DNA of 64,000 nt. Source: Bradyrhizobium sp. GTDB taxonomy: Bacteria > Pseudomonadota > Alphaproteobacteria > Rhizobiales > Xanthobacteraceae. Shown here in pieces: positions 37,068 to 45,532 of the stretch. Position numbers and translations under genes: made by a program. Each line of letters opens with the position of its first letter. Within the stretch, counting starts at the first letter, position 1. Location: contig JAQGKC010000429.1 in the NCBI GenBank assembly GCA_028290305.1, positions 62,001 through 126,000 on the forward strand, in the 5' to 3' direction. The notes below the pieces were generated by a model. That model was not told the origin of the DNA. It saw only the letters and a program-made list of their open reading frames with translations, and searched no databases.

Positions 37068-38606
37068 TCATGTCTTCCGGTTCGCCAGCATCCTGGCGCG
37101 GATTTCGGATTTCAGCACCTTGCCGACTTTGGAGCGCGGAAGGTCATCCCAGACTTCAATCTGCTTGGGCGTTTTGACGCTCCCGACCCGCTGCTTCACG
37201 AAGGCCGATACCGCGGCGATATCGACGGTGCGTCCTGCTCTCGGCTGCACCACAGCGACAACGCGTTCGCCCCACTTCTCGTCCGGCAAACCGATGACGG
37301 CACAATCCTGAATGGTTTCGTGGGCCTGAAGGGCGTTCTCAACTTCGACGGAATAGACGTTGAAGCCGCCCGTAATGATCATGTCTTTTGCGCGATCGAC
37401 GATGTAAAGGAAATTGTCCGCGTCCAGGTATCCGATATCACCCGTATGATGCCAGCCGTGCGCGGAGGCCTCCGCCGTTGCTTCGGCGTTCTTGTAGTAT
37501 CCATCCATCACCAGCGATCCACGAACGACGATTTCGCCGCGTTCTCCCGCCGGCATCAGATTGCCGTCGCCATCCATGATGCCGACCCGAACCAGCGGCC
37601 CGACCCGGCCCGCCGACGACAAACGTCCAGTCGCGATCGAACCGTCGGGATTGTAATGGTCCTCAGGTGGCATCATCGAGATCATCATCGGTGCTTCGGT
37701 CTGCCCAAAGAGCTGTGCCATCGGGCCGATCTTTTCCAGCGCCTCGGTCAGGCGCGCCACCGAAATCGGGGCCGCGCCGTACCAGAAGCATTGCAGCGAG
37801 CTGAGATCAGCGCTTTCGAGCTTCGGATGATCCAGCAGCATGTAGATGACGGTTGGCGGAAGGAATGTGTGCGTGACCCGGTAGCGTGCGATCAGATCGA
37901 GGAATTCGCCGATGTCTGGATGATGCATGATCACCACTCTGCCGCCGAGCGTCATGATCGGAAAACACAGCACACCGGCAGCATGCGTCAGCGGCGCGAG
38001 CGCAAGATAGGTCGGACGCCCCTTGAATGGATAGCCCATCAGGGTCAACGCAGTCATCGTTTCGATGTTGCGTCCCGAGAGCATCACGCCTTTGGGTTTG
38101 CCGGTCGTTCCGCCGGTTCCGGGTATGAGCGCAAGGTCATCAACGGGATCGCGCTGAAAGGGCTGGCCCCCGACATCGGCAAGCCAACGCTCGAACGACG
38201 GCGCGAAAGACATATCGGTGTCGAGACATACGAGCTTGCGCAGCTTCGGCAGATGAGGCCTTAATTTGTCGACCATCGGCGCGAAGCCGCTGTGAAACAG
38301 CAACAGGCTGCAATCGAACGCATCGAGGATGAACTGGTTTTCTGCCGCCTCGTTGCGTGGATTGATCGGACACCAGACGGTTCCGGCGCGCGAAATGCCG
38401 AATACGCAGGCAAAGGCGATCGGATCGTTGCCGGACAGGATCGCGACTTTCTCCCCGGGGGTGACGCCGGAATTGGCAAGTCCGCGTGCGATCCGATAGC
38501 TAAGGCGCTGCACGTCACCATAGCTCAGGTCCTTTCCGTCCATGGTCAGGCATGGAGCATCAGCACCAAGCGACGCGCCCTTATCCAGATAGTCGACAAG
38601 CCGCAT
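37068..38606 (-). CDS. AMP-dependent acyl-CoA synthetase/ligase
   Basis: This 512-residue adenylate-forming enzyme would activate a carboxylic acid with ATP and then load it on CoA. Motifs seen are the P-loop LIPGTGGTTGKPKGVMLS (about 162-180), LFGQTEAPMM near 295, and the hinge region YIVDRAKDMIITGGFNVYSVEVE near 400-425. The catalytic lysine is probably in RSKVGKVLK near 498. GGGAGGG 6 nt upstream supports the start. It is the third gene of an operon with a saccharopine-dehydrogenase-like gene and an SDR, so the substrate is probably a fatty, aromatic or alicyclic acid. The substrate cannot be read from sequence. Confidence 0.92.
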   Translation of the reverse strand: MRLVDYLDKGASLGADAPCLTMDGKDLSYGDVQRLSYRIARGLANSGVTPGEKVAILSGNDPIAFACVFGISRAGTVWCPINPRNEAAENQFILDAFDCSLLLFHSGFAPMVDKLRPHLPKLRKLVCLDTDMSFAPSFERWLADVGGQPFQRDPVDDLALIPGTGGTTGKPKGVMLSGRNIETMTALTLMGYPFKGRPTYLALAPLTHAAGVLCFPIMTLGGRVVIMHHPDIGEFLDLIARYRVTHTFLPPTVIYMLLDHPKLESADLSSLQCFWYGAAPISVARLTEALEKIGPMAQLFGQTEAPMMISMMPPEDHYNPDGSIATGRLSSAGRVGPLVRVGIMDGDGNLMPAGERGEIVVRGSLVMDGYYKNAEATAEASAHGWHHTGDIGYLDADNFLYIVDRAKDMIITGGFNVYSVEVENALQAHETIQDCAVIGLPDEKWGERVVAVVQPRAGRTVDIAAVSAFVKQRVGSVKTPKQIEVWDDLPRSKVGKVLKSEIRARMLANRKT

Positions 38607-38663
38607 GGACTACCCTCCCGGAAAGAAGGCGGATGGCGCGGTCGTACGCGCCATCCGGTTGCA

Positions 38664-39785
38664 TCAATTGTGAACCGTCAGAATTGGGTTCATCACCAGT
38701 CCGAAGCTTCGCAACTGGCCCAGCAGTTCCCGATGCCCGAACGCCTGACAGGCGGAGGCAAAGCCAACCTTCTTGGGAGCAGTCTGCAGCAGCGAGAATG
38801 CGGCGTAGGCCTGCAGCATTCCGGTCTGCTTGTAATTGCAATTCCCGTGGATCACGCAATGGGCGCGACCGAGCGGTCCCGATGCATAGACGGAATCGAT
38901 CGAGGTATTGATGCGCGGATTCTCGCGCGGCGGCATGGTTGCTTGCAGCGTTGCCGCGATGTCGGCCAGCGCCTTCTCCTGCTGGTCGGGCGGAAGCGGC
39001 TTGATTTTCTCTTTCACCATCTCCTGGGTTTGAACCACGCCCAACATAACGTCGCGCTGCATGACACCGCCGAGCACCTTGCAATTGGACACGCGCGGAT
39101 CGTTCTTGAACCAGACCGGATGCGCAGTGCCGCCCCACGGCACGGCGATGGCACCTTCATGCTGACCGGGAACGTTGACCTCGAAATTGGCAGTCACATC
39201 CCATTCAACAAATTTGTTCTGGACGAGATAGTACCAGTTCGCCTTGAGGATGGTGAAAATCGTCTGCGTCGAGGCATAGGTCGGGAACCCCTTCCACAGC
39301 ACCAGGATGTCGAGTGTATCGAGGCCGGGCGTTTCGAGGCATATGTTCGCTGCGATTTCTCCCGTTGTGTACATCTGCGCGACGTTGGGCGCGAGCAGCA
39401 ATCCTTTTGCCGCGAATTTTGTCCCCCAGCGCTCCTGCGCCAGCAGCACCCAGTCCTGTTCGCCGGTCGTATCAGAATAGTGACAGCCGGCTGCGAGACA
39501 GGCTTCGACAACTTCCGGGCCATACTTGATAAATGGGCCGACCATATTGCTGACGGCCTTCGCGCCCTTGAACAGCTTGGTCAGCGCTTCGACTGTGTGC
39601 TCAACCTCGGCAACTTCGTAGTCCGCGGTTTCGATGCCGGGAATTTTTTCGACAACGGCCTTCACTTTGGCCGCGTCGCGGCCGGCGGCAATAAAGGGGA
39701 TGTTGTATTCCCGCAGATATTCACAAACCAGACGCCCCGTGTAGCCAGAGACGCCATAGACGACGACAGGCTTTTTCTCGCTCAT
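38664..39785 (-). CDS. Saccharopine-dehydrogenase-like NAD(P)-binding oxidoreductase
   Basis: This 373-residue protein has a Rossmann start VVVYGVSGYTGRLVCEYL and the typical continuation PFIAAGRDAAKVKAVV. ACLAAGCHYSDTTGEQDWV near 110 is the hallmark of the saccharopine dehydrogenase/trans-acting enoyl reductase superfamily. The C-terminal half is a larger alpha/beta domain (LDTLDILVLWKGFPTYAS near 155, PWGGTAHPVWF near 215). GGAGG 8 nt upstream supports ATG 39785 over ATG 39791. It is the middle gene of a three-gene operon (gaps 41 and 57 bp). A true lysine-pathway role is unlikely, and redox on an acyl or terpenoid substrate fits the context. Confidence 0.82.
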   Translation of the reverse strand: MSEKKPVVVYGVSGYTGRLVCEYLREYNIPFIAAGRDAAKVKAVVEKIPGIETADYEVAEVEHTVEALTKLFKGAKAVSNMVGPFIKYGPEVVEACLAAGCHYSDTTGEQDWVLLAQERWGTKFAAKGLLLAPNVAQMYTTGEIAANICLETPGLDTLDILVLWKGFPTYASTQTIFTILKANWYYLVQNKFVEWDVTANFEVNVPGQHEGAIAVPWGGTAHPVWFKNDPRVSNCKVLGGVMQRDVMLGVVQTQEMVKEKIKPLPPDQQEKALADIAATLQATMPPRENPRINTSIDSVYASGPLGRAHCVIHGNCNYKQTGMLQAYAAFSLLQTAPKKVGFASACQAFGHRELLGQLRSFGLVMNPILTVHN

Positions 39786-39826
39786 GTTCATATCCTCCCG
39801 AATTTCTATTCCTTGCGTTTGGCGAT

Positions 39827-40630
39827 TTACATGCCCATGCCGCCGTCGACCGGCAGGCCGGCACCAGTAATGAAGCGCGCCTCATTGGAGCAAAGGAAAA
39901 CAGCGGCGTCGGCCATGTCGCCGACCTCGCCCAGCCGGCCAAGCGGCGTCTGCTCGACGACCGAGGCGACGGCGGCGCCGGCATCCGGTGCGAGTCCTGC
40001 GGCGACTATGTCGTTGGCCAGTTGCATGCCCATATCGGTGGCGACAAGCCCGGGATAGAGACAGTTGATCCGCACGCCGTAGCCGAGCTTGCCCGCTTCC
40101 ATCGCGGCGACCCGCGTCATGCGGTCAACAGCCGATTTGGTGCCGGAGTACCCGGCGATGGCCGGGAATGCGATCGTGGCCGCGACCGAAGCGATGTTGA
40201 CGATGGCGCCGCCGGCACCTGCAGCTCCGCCCGGTCGCATCGCGCGAAACGCATGCTTCATGCCGAGACCGGTGCCGACAATGTTGACGTCGCACATTCG
40301 GCGCAGATCCTCAGCCTTAAGATCGACGATGAGCGAGGTAATCTCGATGCCCGCATTGTTGATCAAGATGTCGTAGCCACCGAGTGTGGCGATGGTGGCC
40401 GCGACAGCCTTTTCCCACTGCGCGTCGTCGGTGACGTTCAGTTCCACAAAGCCAGTCTTGGCGCCTGTTTTTGCAAGACGGCCGGCGGTTTCCTTGCCGA
40501 GATCGGCGAGAATGTCGCCGATCATCACGGAAGCGCCGGCATTCGTAAGCGCCTCTGCGATCGCAGCGCCGATGCCTCGCGCGCCGCCAGTGACCAGAGC
40601 CTTGCGGCCTGCCAGAGTTTTTTCACTCAT
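39827..40630 (-). CDS. Short-chain dehydrogenase/reductase
   Basis: This 267-residue classical SDR has the cofactor motif TGGARGIG near residue 14 and NNAG near 91. The catalytic Ser is in NIASVAAT (about 143) with the Tyr-x3-Lys pair in AGYSGTKSA (about 156-160). It ends with the usual GxxLPVDGG. An acidic residue after strand 2 (GDILADL) suggests NAD preference. GGGAGGAA about 7 nt upstream marks the start. It is the first gene of the operon and is divergent from the TetR gene, with repeated operator-like sequences between them. Substrate unknown. Confidence 0.93.
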   Translation of the reverse strand: MSEKTLAGRKALVTGGARGIGAAIAEALTNAGASVMIGDILADLGKETAGRLAKTGAKTGFVELNVTDDAQWEKAVAATIATLGGYDILINNAGIEITSLIVDLKAEDLRRMCDVNIVGTGLGMKHAFRAMRPGGAAGAGGAIVNIASVAATIAFPAIAGYSGTKSAVDRMTRVAAMEAGKLGYGVRINCLYPGLVATDMGMQLANDIVAAGLAPDAGAAVASVVEQTPLGRLGEVGDMADAAVFLCSNEARFITGAGLPVDGGMGM

Positions 40631-40820
40631 CGTATATTCCTCCCTTTGTGATTTTATTGTTGTGAAGTGCCGCAGCCTGCCGAGCGAGCGGTGAGGCTGT
40701 CGCCGGGGCGAGCTCCTCGTCCGCTGAGAAAAAACTTTCGGCTGACCGGAATGAACGGCGCTGGTGTGCCGCCTGCTCTTCCTCCCTTGCGCAGCTTCTT
40801 CCGGCCGCGATGCTTGGAAA

Positions 40821-40892
40821 ACTTGACACTTGCCCAAGAATATCTTGACGATTGTCCAAAATCTATACACTTGTCAAGTAATCCTTGACCAC
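40821..40892. promoter_or_regulatory. Repeated operator-like sites between the SDR operon and the TetR gene
   Basis: Two copies of CTTGAC-2-TTG-1-CCAA lie 22 bp apart (from 40822 and 40844). A perfect palindrome ACTTG-T-CAAGT follows at 40869-40879, then another CTTGACC from 40884. The first copy extends to an imperfect palindrome ending CCAAG. The position in a divergent promoter next to a TetR gene suggests binding sites for that repressor. Overlapping TTGACA boxes could also be -35 elements. Confidence 0.6.
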
Positions 40893-40903
40893 GAGGGTGG
40901 AGG

Positions 40904-41635
40904 ATGATTTCGCAGGGCGCTTCAGGGCATTGTTGCTGCCGAGGTGACGCGGTGATTCGGAGTTTGGGTGTGCGCAGAGAATCTGGAGTGACGCAGCGGA
41001 AAATTGAAACGACGAGGCGGCCGGGTCGGCCCTCGGATCGAATCGAGCGTGCGCGTGTCGACAAATTCAGCGCACGACGAATCGAACTTGCCGAGGCTGC
41101 TTTGGAAACCCTGGCTGAGCTCGGCTATGCGAGGACCAGCCTGCGCGAGATCGCGCAGAAATCCGAGTTTACGCACGGCGTGCTGCACTATTATTTCAGC
41201 GACAAGGTCGACCTGATCTGCTGTTGTGTTCGTCACTACAAGGCGAAGTGCGTCACGCGGTACGACCAGGTCACGTCGGCGGCGCAAAGCCGCGACGAAC
41301 TGATGAAGGGTTTTCTGGAGAAGCTCGGCGAGACCATTCGCGACGAGGCTCGGATGCATCGCCTCTGGTACGACCTTCGCTCCCAGTCTCTGTTTGAAGA
41401 GGCCTTCCGCGACGACGTCGCCGAGATCGACAAGAGCCTGGAAGATATGGTGTGGCGCGTCGCGTCCCGCTTTGCCTCACTTGGTGGCCGACAGCCTGTC
41501 GTCTCCCGGGGCGCCCTCTATGCGCTGTTTGATGGACTCTTCCAGCGATGCCTGCTGCGGCATCTCTCGGGCGATCGCAAGGCGATCGCGGACCTGCGGG
41601 AAGAAGTGGAGCGCCTCCTCCCGACCGTTGCATAG
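40904..41635 (+). CDS. TetR/AcrR family transcriptional regulator
   Basis: This 243-residue regulator has a TetR-type DNA-binding domain at about residues 55-105 (RRIELAEAALETLAELGYARTSLREIAQKSEFTHGVLHYYFSDKVDLI, read in pieces). The recognition helix and the YYFxxK signature are clear. The C-terminal ligand/dimer domain has DELMKGFLEKLGETI and VVSRGALYALFDGLF. The N-terminus is longer than usual (about 40 extra residues), so a GTG at 40988 is a possible alternative start. GAGGG about 6 nt before ATG 40904 supports the longer form. It is divergent from the SDR/oxidoreductase/acyl-CoA synthetase operon and is its likely repressor; the inducer is probably an acyl-CoA or pathway substrate. Confidence 0.9.
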   Translation: MISQGASGHCCCRGDAVIRSLGVRRESGVTQRKIETTRRPGRPSDRIERARVDKFSARRIELAEAALETLAELGYARTSLREIAQKSEFTHGVLHYYFSDKVDLICCCVRHYKAKCVTRYDQVTSAAQSRDELMKGFLEKLGETIRDEARMHRLWYDLRSQSLFEEAFRDDVAEIDKSLEDMVWRVASRFASLGGRQPVVSRGALYALFDGLFQRCLLRHLSGDRKAIADLREEVERLLPTVA

Positions 41636-41661
41636 CGCATTGCAGTCGGCGTGCCCGCCCC

Positions 41662-42873
41662 TCAAGGCAACGCGACGGCGCACTCGGCGGGTCGAGCAAG
41701 CAGCAGATATGAGGCCAGGGCGAGAAGCGAGCACAGCGCCATGAAGGCGGTCATGGAGAGCGCGGAGTGTCCGTCATAGAGCGCCACCACGAGCCCGCTG
41801 ACAACGGCACCTATCGTCATCTGGATGAAGCCGGTCGCGGCGCCAGCGGCGCCGGCAATTTGCGGCAAGGGCTGCATGGCTCCCTGCATCGCGTTGGGCG
41901 CGATCAGCCCGAAGGCCAGATTGCCGAGAACCAGAAGTGAGATGACGAGGGGGAGCGGCATCCAGTCGACTAACGTCATGGCCAGCAACACCATGGTGGA
42001 AACCGTGGCGAGTACCAAGCCGACCGTGAGCGGATAGAACGGCAAAACGCCCCGGGCGCTGAGTTGGCTGTTGATAAAGGCGCCCGTCATGATGCCCAGC
42101 GAGGTCGCCGCAAAGACGAGTCCATATTGCAGGGGCCTCAGCCCCACGACGTTGATCAGGAACAGCGAGGAGCCGCTGACATACGCGAACAGCGCCCCAA
42201 AAGCGGTAGCGTTGACGAGGATGTACCCACGGCAGAGGGGATGCATCAGGACACGAAGATAATTGCGAGCGATGACGGAAGGGACCAGTCGGTTGGCCGG
42301 GTCGATCCGTGCGCTCTCGGCGAAGCCCAGCAGCATTGCCAGCAGCAAGACGAGACCGACCCCGGCCAGCACCGCATGGATGACGCGCCAGCCGCCGAGG
42401 GCGAGCAGCGCGGCTCCCGCTGTCGGCGCGATCATGGGGACGATCATCATCGTGATGGTCACATAGGAGAGCTTGGTGCGGGCGGCCTGGCCCTCGAACA
42501 GGTCGCGGATAATGGCCAAAGCGATGGTCATGCTCGCGCCGGCGCCGGCACCCTGGACGACACGCCACATCAGGAGGGTCGGCAGCGACTGGGCCAGCGC
42601 ACAGCCGAGCCCGGCGATGATGAAGAGCATGCACGCGAACACGACGATCGGCTTTCGGCCATATCGATCGGAAGCGGGTCCATAGAACAGCGGCGCGACG
42701 GCGAAACCGAGCATGAAGAGGCTCATCATCAAGCCGGCCTGTGCCGGGGCGACGCGGAGAGCGGCCCCCGTTTCCGTGATGGCCGGCAGGCTCATGTCGA
42801 TGCCGAAGGACGGCAGGGCGACGAGAAAGCTCATCAGCAGGGTGAAGGCCATGGAGGCGGGCGGAATAAGCAC
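41662..42873 (-). CDS. MFS multidrug transporter, Bcr/CflA type
   Basis: This 403-residue inner-membrane transporter has about 12 hydrophobic segments. Motif A after TM2 reads FYGPASDRYGRKPIVVF, and motif C-like VQGAGAGASMTIALAIIRD follows near residue 110, both typical of drug:proton antiporters of the Bcr/CflA group. The start is GTG 42873 with AGGA about 10 nt upstream; ATG 42852 is an alternative. It converges on the TetR gene with only 26 bp between them. Likely role is proton-driven export of a small drug-like compound. Confidence 0.9.
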   Translation of the reverse strand: MLIPPASMAFTLLMSFLVALPSFGIDMSLPAITETGAALRVAPAQAGLMMSLFMLGFAVAPLFYGPASDRYGRKPIVVFACMLFIIAGLGCALAQSLPTLLMWRVVQGAGAGASMTIALAIIRDLFEGQAARTKLSYVTITMMIVPMIAPTAGAALLALGGWRVIHAVLAGVGLVLLLAMLLGFAESARIDPANRLVPSVIARNYLRVLMHPLCRGYILVNATAFGALFAYVSGSSLFLINVVGLRPLQYGLVFAATSLGIMTGAFINSQLSARGVLPFYPLTVGLVLATVSTMVLLAMTLVDWMPLPLVISLLVLGNLAFGLIAPNAMQGAMQPLPQIAGAAGAATGFIQMTIGAVVSGLVVALYDGHSALSMTAFMALCSLLALASYLLLARPAECAVALP

Positions 42874-43029
42874 GAATGGGATATCCTATGGTTGGGCAAT
42901 CTGTGTCGGCGCCGCCAGAATGCCCTGAGATCCGCGATTGGCTTCGCGCATCCCGGGCGCATTCTGGAGGAGGGTCCGCTGTAATGATGCGTGACGTCGC
43001 CCGGTCGATCGGGGCGAGGTGATTTGCGC

Positions 43030-44388
43030 TCAGGTGCGCGCGAGTGCTCTTATCTTCCGCGGTTCTTCCGCGACACCGCTCCGCCGCAAACCATCGTCAT
43101 CGGAGATCTGCGCGACCTGGCCGACAATCCGGAGGATTTCGGACCGTGTGTCTATCCCGCCGAACTCGTTCGCCATCAGCGCCGCACGCGAACGATAATT
43201 CGGTATGTCGAGCACGGTTCGAATGGCTTCGCGCAGCGCCTGCGGTGTCGGCTGGTTAGTCGCGAGGTCGATTCCGACGCCGGACCATGCCACGCGTGCG
43301 TTTACGTCGGCTTTGTCTTCCGTGAGCCCCGCGGTAACCAGGGGAATTCCAAAGCTCATGGCCTGGTTGACACTGCCGTAGCCACCGTTGGTGACGAACA
43401 CGTCGACCTTGGGCAGTATCCATTCGAACGGCAGGTATTGGGCGAGGCGCGCGTTGCCAGGAATTGGGCCAGGTATGGCGTCGACGGGGCGCCCGCCCGC
43501 CGTGGCGATGACGAGCACATCAGGCTCGTTCGCGAGCGCGGCCAGCGTCGGGGCGACCAGCAGACCGAAATTGTGATTGGCCAGCGTTCCCTGCGTAACC
43601 AGGACCACTTTGCGCGAGCCGTCGAGCTCGTGGGCCCATGACGGCAGCGGAGCTTGATTCGGAATGATGGGAGGCGTGCCTACGAAATTTACCGTGGATG
43701 GGATGTCGCGTGGAAATTCGAAACTCGGAACCGTGAGCTGCAGATAGGCATCTGCGAGTTCCACGACGGATTCGAACATGGTCGTCGACAACGGCCCCAC
43801 GCCGAAGGTCTGCAAGCATCGGTTCAAACGATCGGCCGAAGGTTGATAGACTACCTTGTCATGTTCACGATAGATCGCCGCGTAGTCGTCGCTCTGCTGC
43901 TTCGTAGTTGCGGGCGGCAAGCCGGCAAAATTCGGAGCTCCATCTTCGCGGTGCCAGTGCAGGAAGGATGTGCCGCAAAGCACGATGGGAGGCCGTGTCG
44001 AGCGAGGCCCGAGCAGCATCGGCAAAACGCCGAACAGCATGTCATCGCCGATGACGATTTCGGCCGCGAAATTTCGTAGAACCTGCTGCAAACCCTTGTG
44101 CTGAGCAGGAATGGCGTCGATGAACACACGCTCCATGGCGACGCGCAACCAGTCCAGCCCCGGAGGTATGCTTTTCAGTTCGGGAGCTACCGTTTCGAAG
44201 TCGCGCAGATCGAAGTCCGCGCCCGCGGGTAAGGCGTGAAATTTTGCTCCAATGCCTTCGATGCGGCTGCGCAGAACGCTGCCCGATAGAAAGGCGACCT
44301 CGTGGCCTTCAGCAATCAAGACGCGTCCGATCGCAAGCAGCGGATTGAGATGGCCTGTCGCGGGCGTCGAAGCGATGAGAATTTTCAT
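43030..44388 (-). CDS. MGT/UGT-type glycosyltransferase (GT1 family)
   Basis: This 452-residue GT-B fold enzyme begins with MKILIASTPATGHLNPLLAIGR, the usual start of macrolide-type glycosyltransferases. The nucleotide-sugar domain has VVLVTQGTLANHNFG near 290, YLPFEWILPKVDVFVTNGG near 355 and GSVNQAMSFGIPLV near 375; the usual histidine of the signature is absent here (TNGGYGS where most have THGGxGT). It would transfer a sugar to a hydrophobic acceptor, for instance to modify or detoxify a drug or build a glycoside. Substrate unknown. The open frame extends to 44643, but ATG 44388 fits the family start. Confidence 0.88.
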   Translation of the reverse strand: MKILIASTPATGHLNPLLAIGRVLIAEGHEVAFLSGSVLRSRIEGIGAKFHALPAGADFDLRDFETVAPELKSIPPGLDWLRVAMERVFIDAIPAQHKGLQQVLRNFAAEIVIGDDMLFGVLPMLLGPRSTRPPIVLCGTSFLHWHREDGAPNFAGLPPATTKQQSDDYAAIYREHDKVVYQPSADRLNRCLQTFGVGPLSTTMFESVVELADAYLQLTVPSFEFPRDIPSTVNFVGTPPIIPNQAPLPSWAHELDGSRKVVLVTQGTLANHNFGLLVAPTLAALANEPDVLVIATAGGRPVDAIPGPIPGNARLAQYLPFEWILPKVDVFVTNGGYGSVNQAMSFGIPLVTAGLTEDKADVNARVAWSGVGIDLATNQPTPQALREAIRTVLDIPNYRSRAALMANEFGGIDTRSEILRIVGQVAQISDDDGLRRSGVAEEPRKIRALART

Positions 44389-44563
44389 GTGACCTGTACC
44401 TCTGGTTGTCGAAAAGAGTCCCATTCGGAGGATTGTCCGACGGGTCGGCTCAAGCAGAGAAACAGGCTGAAGGATCGCGGTTACGCGTTGACTTCGCAGC
44501 GGCGCGAAATGGTTACGGCTGCAATGTGTGATGGCTTTGCGAAGGCACCGAGGTCGGCCGATC

Positions 44564-44637
44564 GCTTCCGGTCTGCCCCGATAAGCGGACAAGTCCAGAG
44601 CAGGCTGGCATGTCTCAAAGGTGCCAACAACAGACTC
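44564..44637. repeat. Palindromic intergenic repeat, copy 1 of 3 (degenerate)
   Basis: This 74-bp element begins CGCTTCCGGTCTG, continues with CCCCGATAAGC and carries the core GGCATGTCTCAAAGGTGCC. Its right arm (CGGAAGT in the other copies) has decayed to CAGACT-like sequence. The orientation is the same as copies 2 and 3, and copies 1 and 2 also share GTCGGCCGAT just upstream. It lies in the 324-bp gap upstream of the glycosyltransferase gene, which otherwise shows no feature. Confidence 0.75.
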
Positions 44638-44712
44638 ATGCACGCAACAATAGGCCTATGCCGGGGCGATTGGTGATTCACACCGCACTGTCAAATTGCG
44701 GCTTCTTAATAT

Positions 44713-45006
44713 TTATTGTTTCTGGCGTTTCGTGATGTTGATCCCGCCCGTTTCCGTAGCGGAATAGGTAACGTTATCGCCAGCATGCAACGTGTCTAAC
44801 GGCAAGCTGTCTTGTGCTTTGAACTCTTGGGCAGCGCCGCCGGTATTCGCTCCGATGGTACCGCTTTGCGTCTGTTGAATCGCGATGGTGCGATTGATCC
44901 GGTCAATTTTGGTAATTGTTCCCGTAAGCGCTTGTTGGGCAAAAGCCGCCGAGCTGATGATGGTGAGGGCCGCGGTACCAGCCAAAATGATCTTTGCAAT
45001 TTTCAT
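44713..45006 (-). CDS. Small exported CusF-like OB-fold protein
   Basis: This 97-residue protein has a signal peptide (IILAGTAALTIISSAAFAQQ). The mature domain of about 72 residues has the strand order of CusF/DUF1344 proteins: LTGTITKIDRINRTIAIQQ, then a strand, then LDTLHAGDNVTYSATE. The Met, His and Trp residues that bind copper or silver in CusF are not seen, apart from one His. Metal binding is therefore doubtful. GGGAGA six nt upstream marks ATG 45006. Function unknown. Confidence 0.65.
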   Translation of the reverse strand: MKIAKIILAGTAALTIISSAAFAQQALTGTITKIDRINRTIAIQQTQSGTIGANTGGAAQEFKAQDSLPLDTLHAGDNVTYSATETGGINITKRQKQ

Positions 45007-45163
45007 GGCAGTCTCCCGGTTGCTGGATAAGCCGTGATGGCCGCATTGGTTCCTGCGGAGGAACACACGAGGGTTGGCACACAGCCTCATGATGGAGGCA
45101 GAATGCGATGATCTCATGTTGCTTTGGGTCGGTCGGTCGCGCCGCTTTGACCGTCGGCCGATC

Positions 45164-45237
45164 ACTTCCGATCTACCCCGATAAGCAGGCATTTTCAGGG
45201 TACGACGGCATGTCTCAAAGGTACCATAAACGGAAGT
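45164..45237. repeat. Palindromic intergenic repeat, copy 2 of 3
   Basis: This 74-bp element runs from ACTTCCG (45164-45170) to CGGAAGT (45231-45237), which are inverted repeats of each other. It contains CCCCGATAAGC and GGCATGTCTCAAAGGTACCATAAA. Length and orientation match copy 3. It lies between the CusF-like gene and a tRNA-like fragment. Confidence 0.85.
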
Positions 45238-45260
45238 CTTCAACGGCTTGGGTCATGTTC

Positions 45261-45307
45261 CGCTAGCTCAGTGGATGTCGGCGGTTCGATCCCGTCACCG
45301 CCTACCA
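45261..45307 (+). pseudogene. tRNA-like fragment with intact T-arm and 3' CCA
   Basis: CGCTAGCTCAGTGGA resembles a tRNA D-arm. It runs into GGCGG-TTCGATC-CCGTC (45280-45296), which folds as a perfect 5-bp T-arm with one G-U pair, then the 7-nt acceptor strand ACCGCCT, discriminator A and encoded CCA (45305-45307). The anticodon arm and the matching 5' acceptor strand are missing, so this is a deleted remnant. Its 3' end overlaps the last bases of the minus-strand cysteine-rich gene. Confidence 0.5.
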
Positions 45308-45532
45308 CCGCCGGGCCGCGCCATGCGCGCGTATCAAACATCTGGTCACATGCCGGTCGCAGTAGCTCAGGCATTTGTTCTGACCCGTCCCACCAGAGGG
45401 GTTGACACATCTGCCCAGGCAATTTGCGGCTTGATCCTCACATCGCGCCGGGTCTGGCACTGCTTCTGCCGGTGAGTTGAGGAGCACTCCGATGCCTTTG
45501 AGGGTGATCGCGAAGAAAAGGTGCCGTGCCAT
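45302..45532 (-). CDS. Small exported cysteine-rich protein
   Basis: This 76-residue protein has an N-terminal hydrophobic segment (LFFAITLKGIGVLLNSPAEA) that looks like a signal peptide. Six cysteines follow in pairs (ARCEDQAANCLGRC, NKCLSYC, VTRC), suggesting three disulfides in the periplasm. AGGAGG seven nt before ATG 45532 is a near-perfect ribosome site. The same style of small protein is frequent in Bradyrhizobium. Function unknown. Confidence 0.7.
   Translation of the reverse strand: MARHLFFAITLKGIGVLLNSPAEAVPDPARCEDQAANCLGRCVNPSGGTGQNKCLSYCDRHVTRCLIRAHGAARRW

Noticed and set aside
38292..40058. 588-codon plus-strand frame antisense to the acyl-CoA synthetase operon
   Set aside because: It overlaps three confident minus-strand genes and has no motif or ribosome site.
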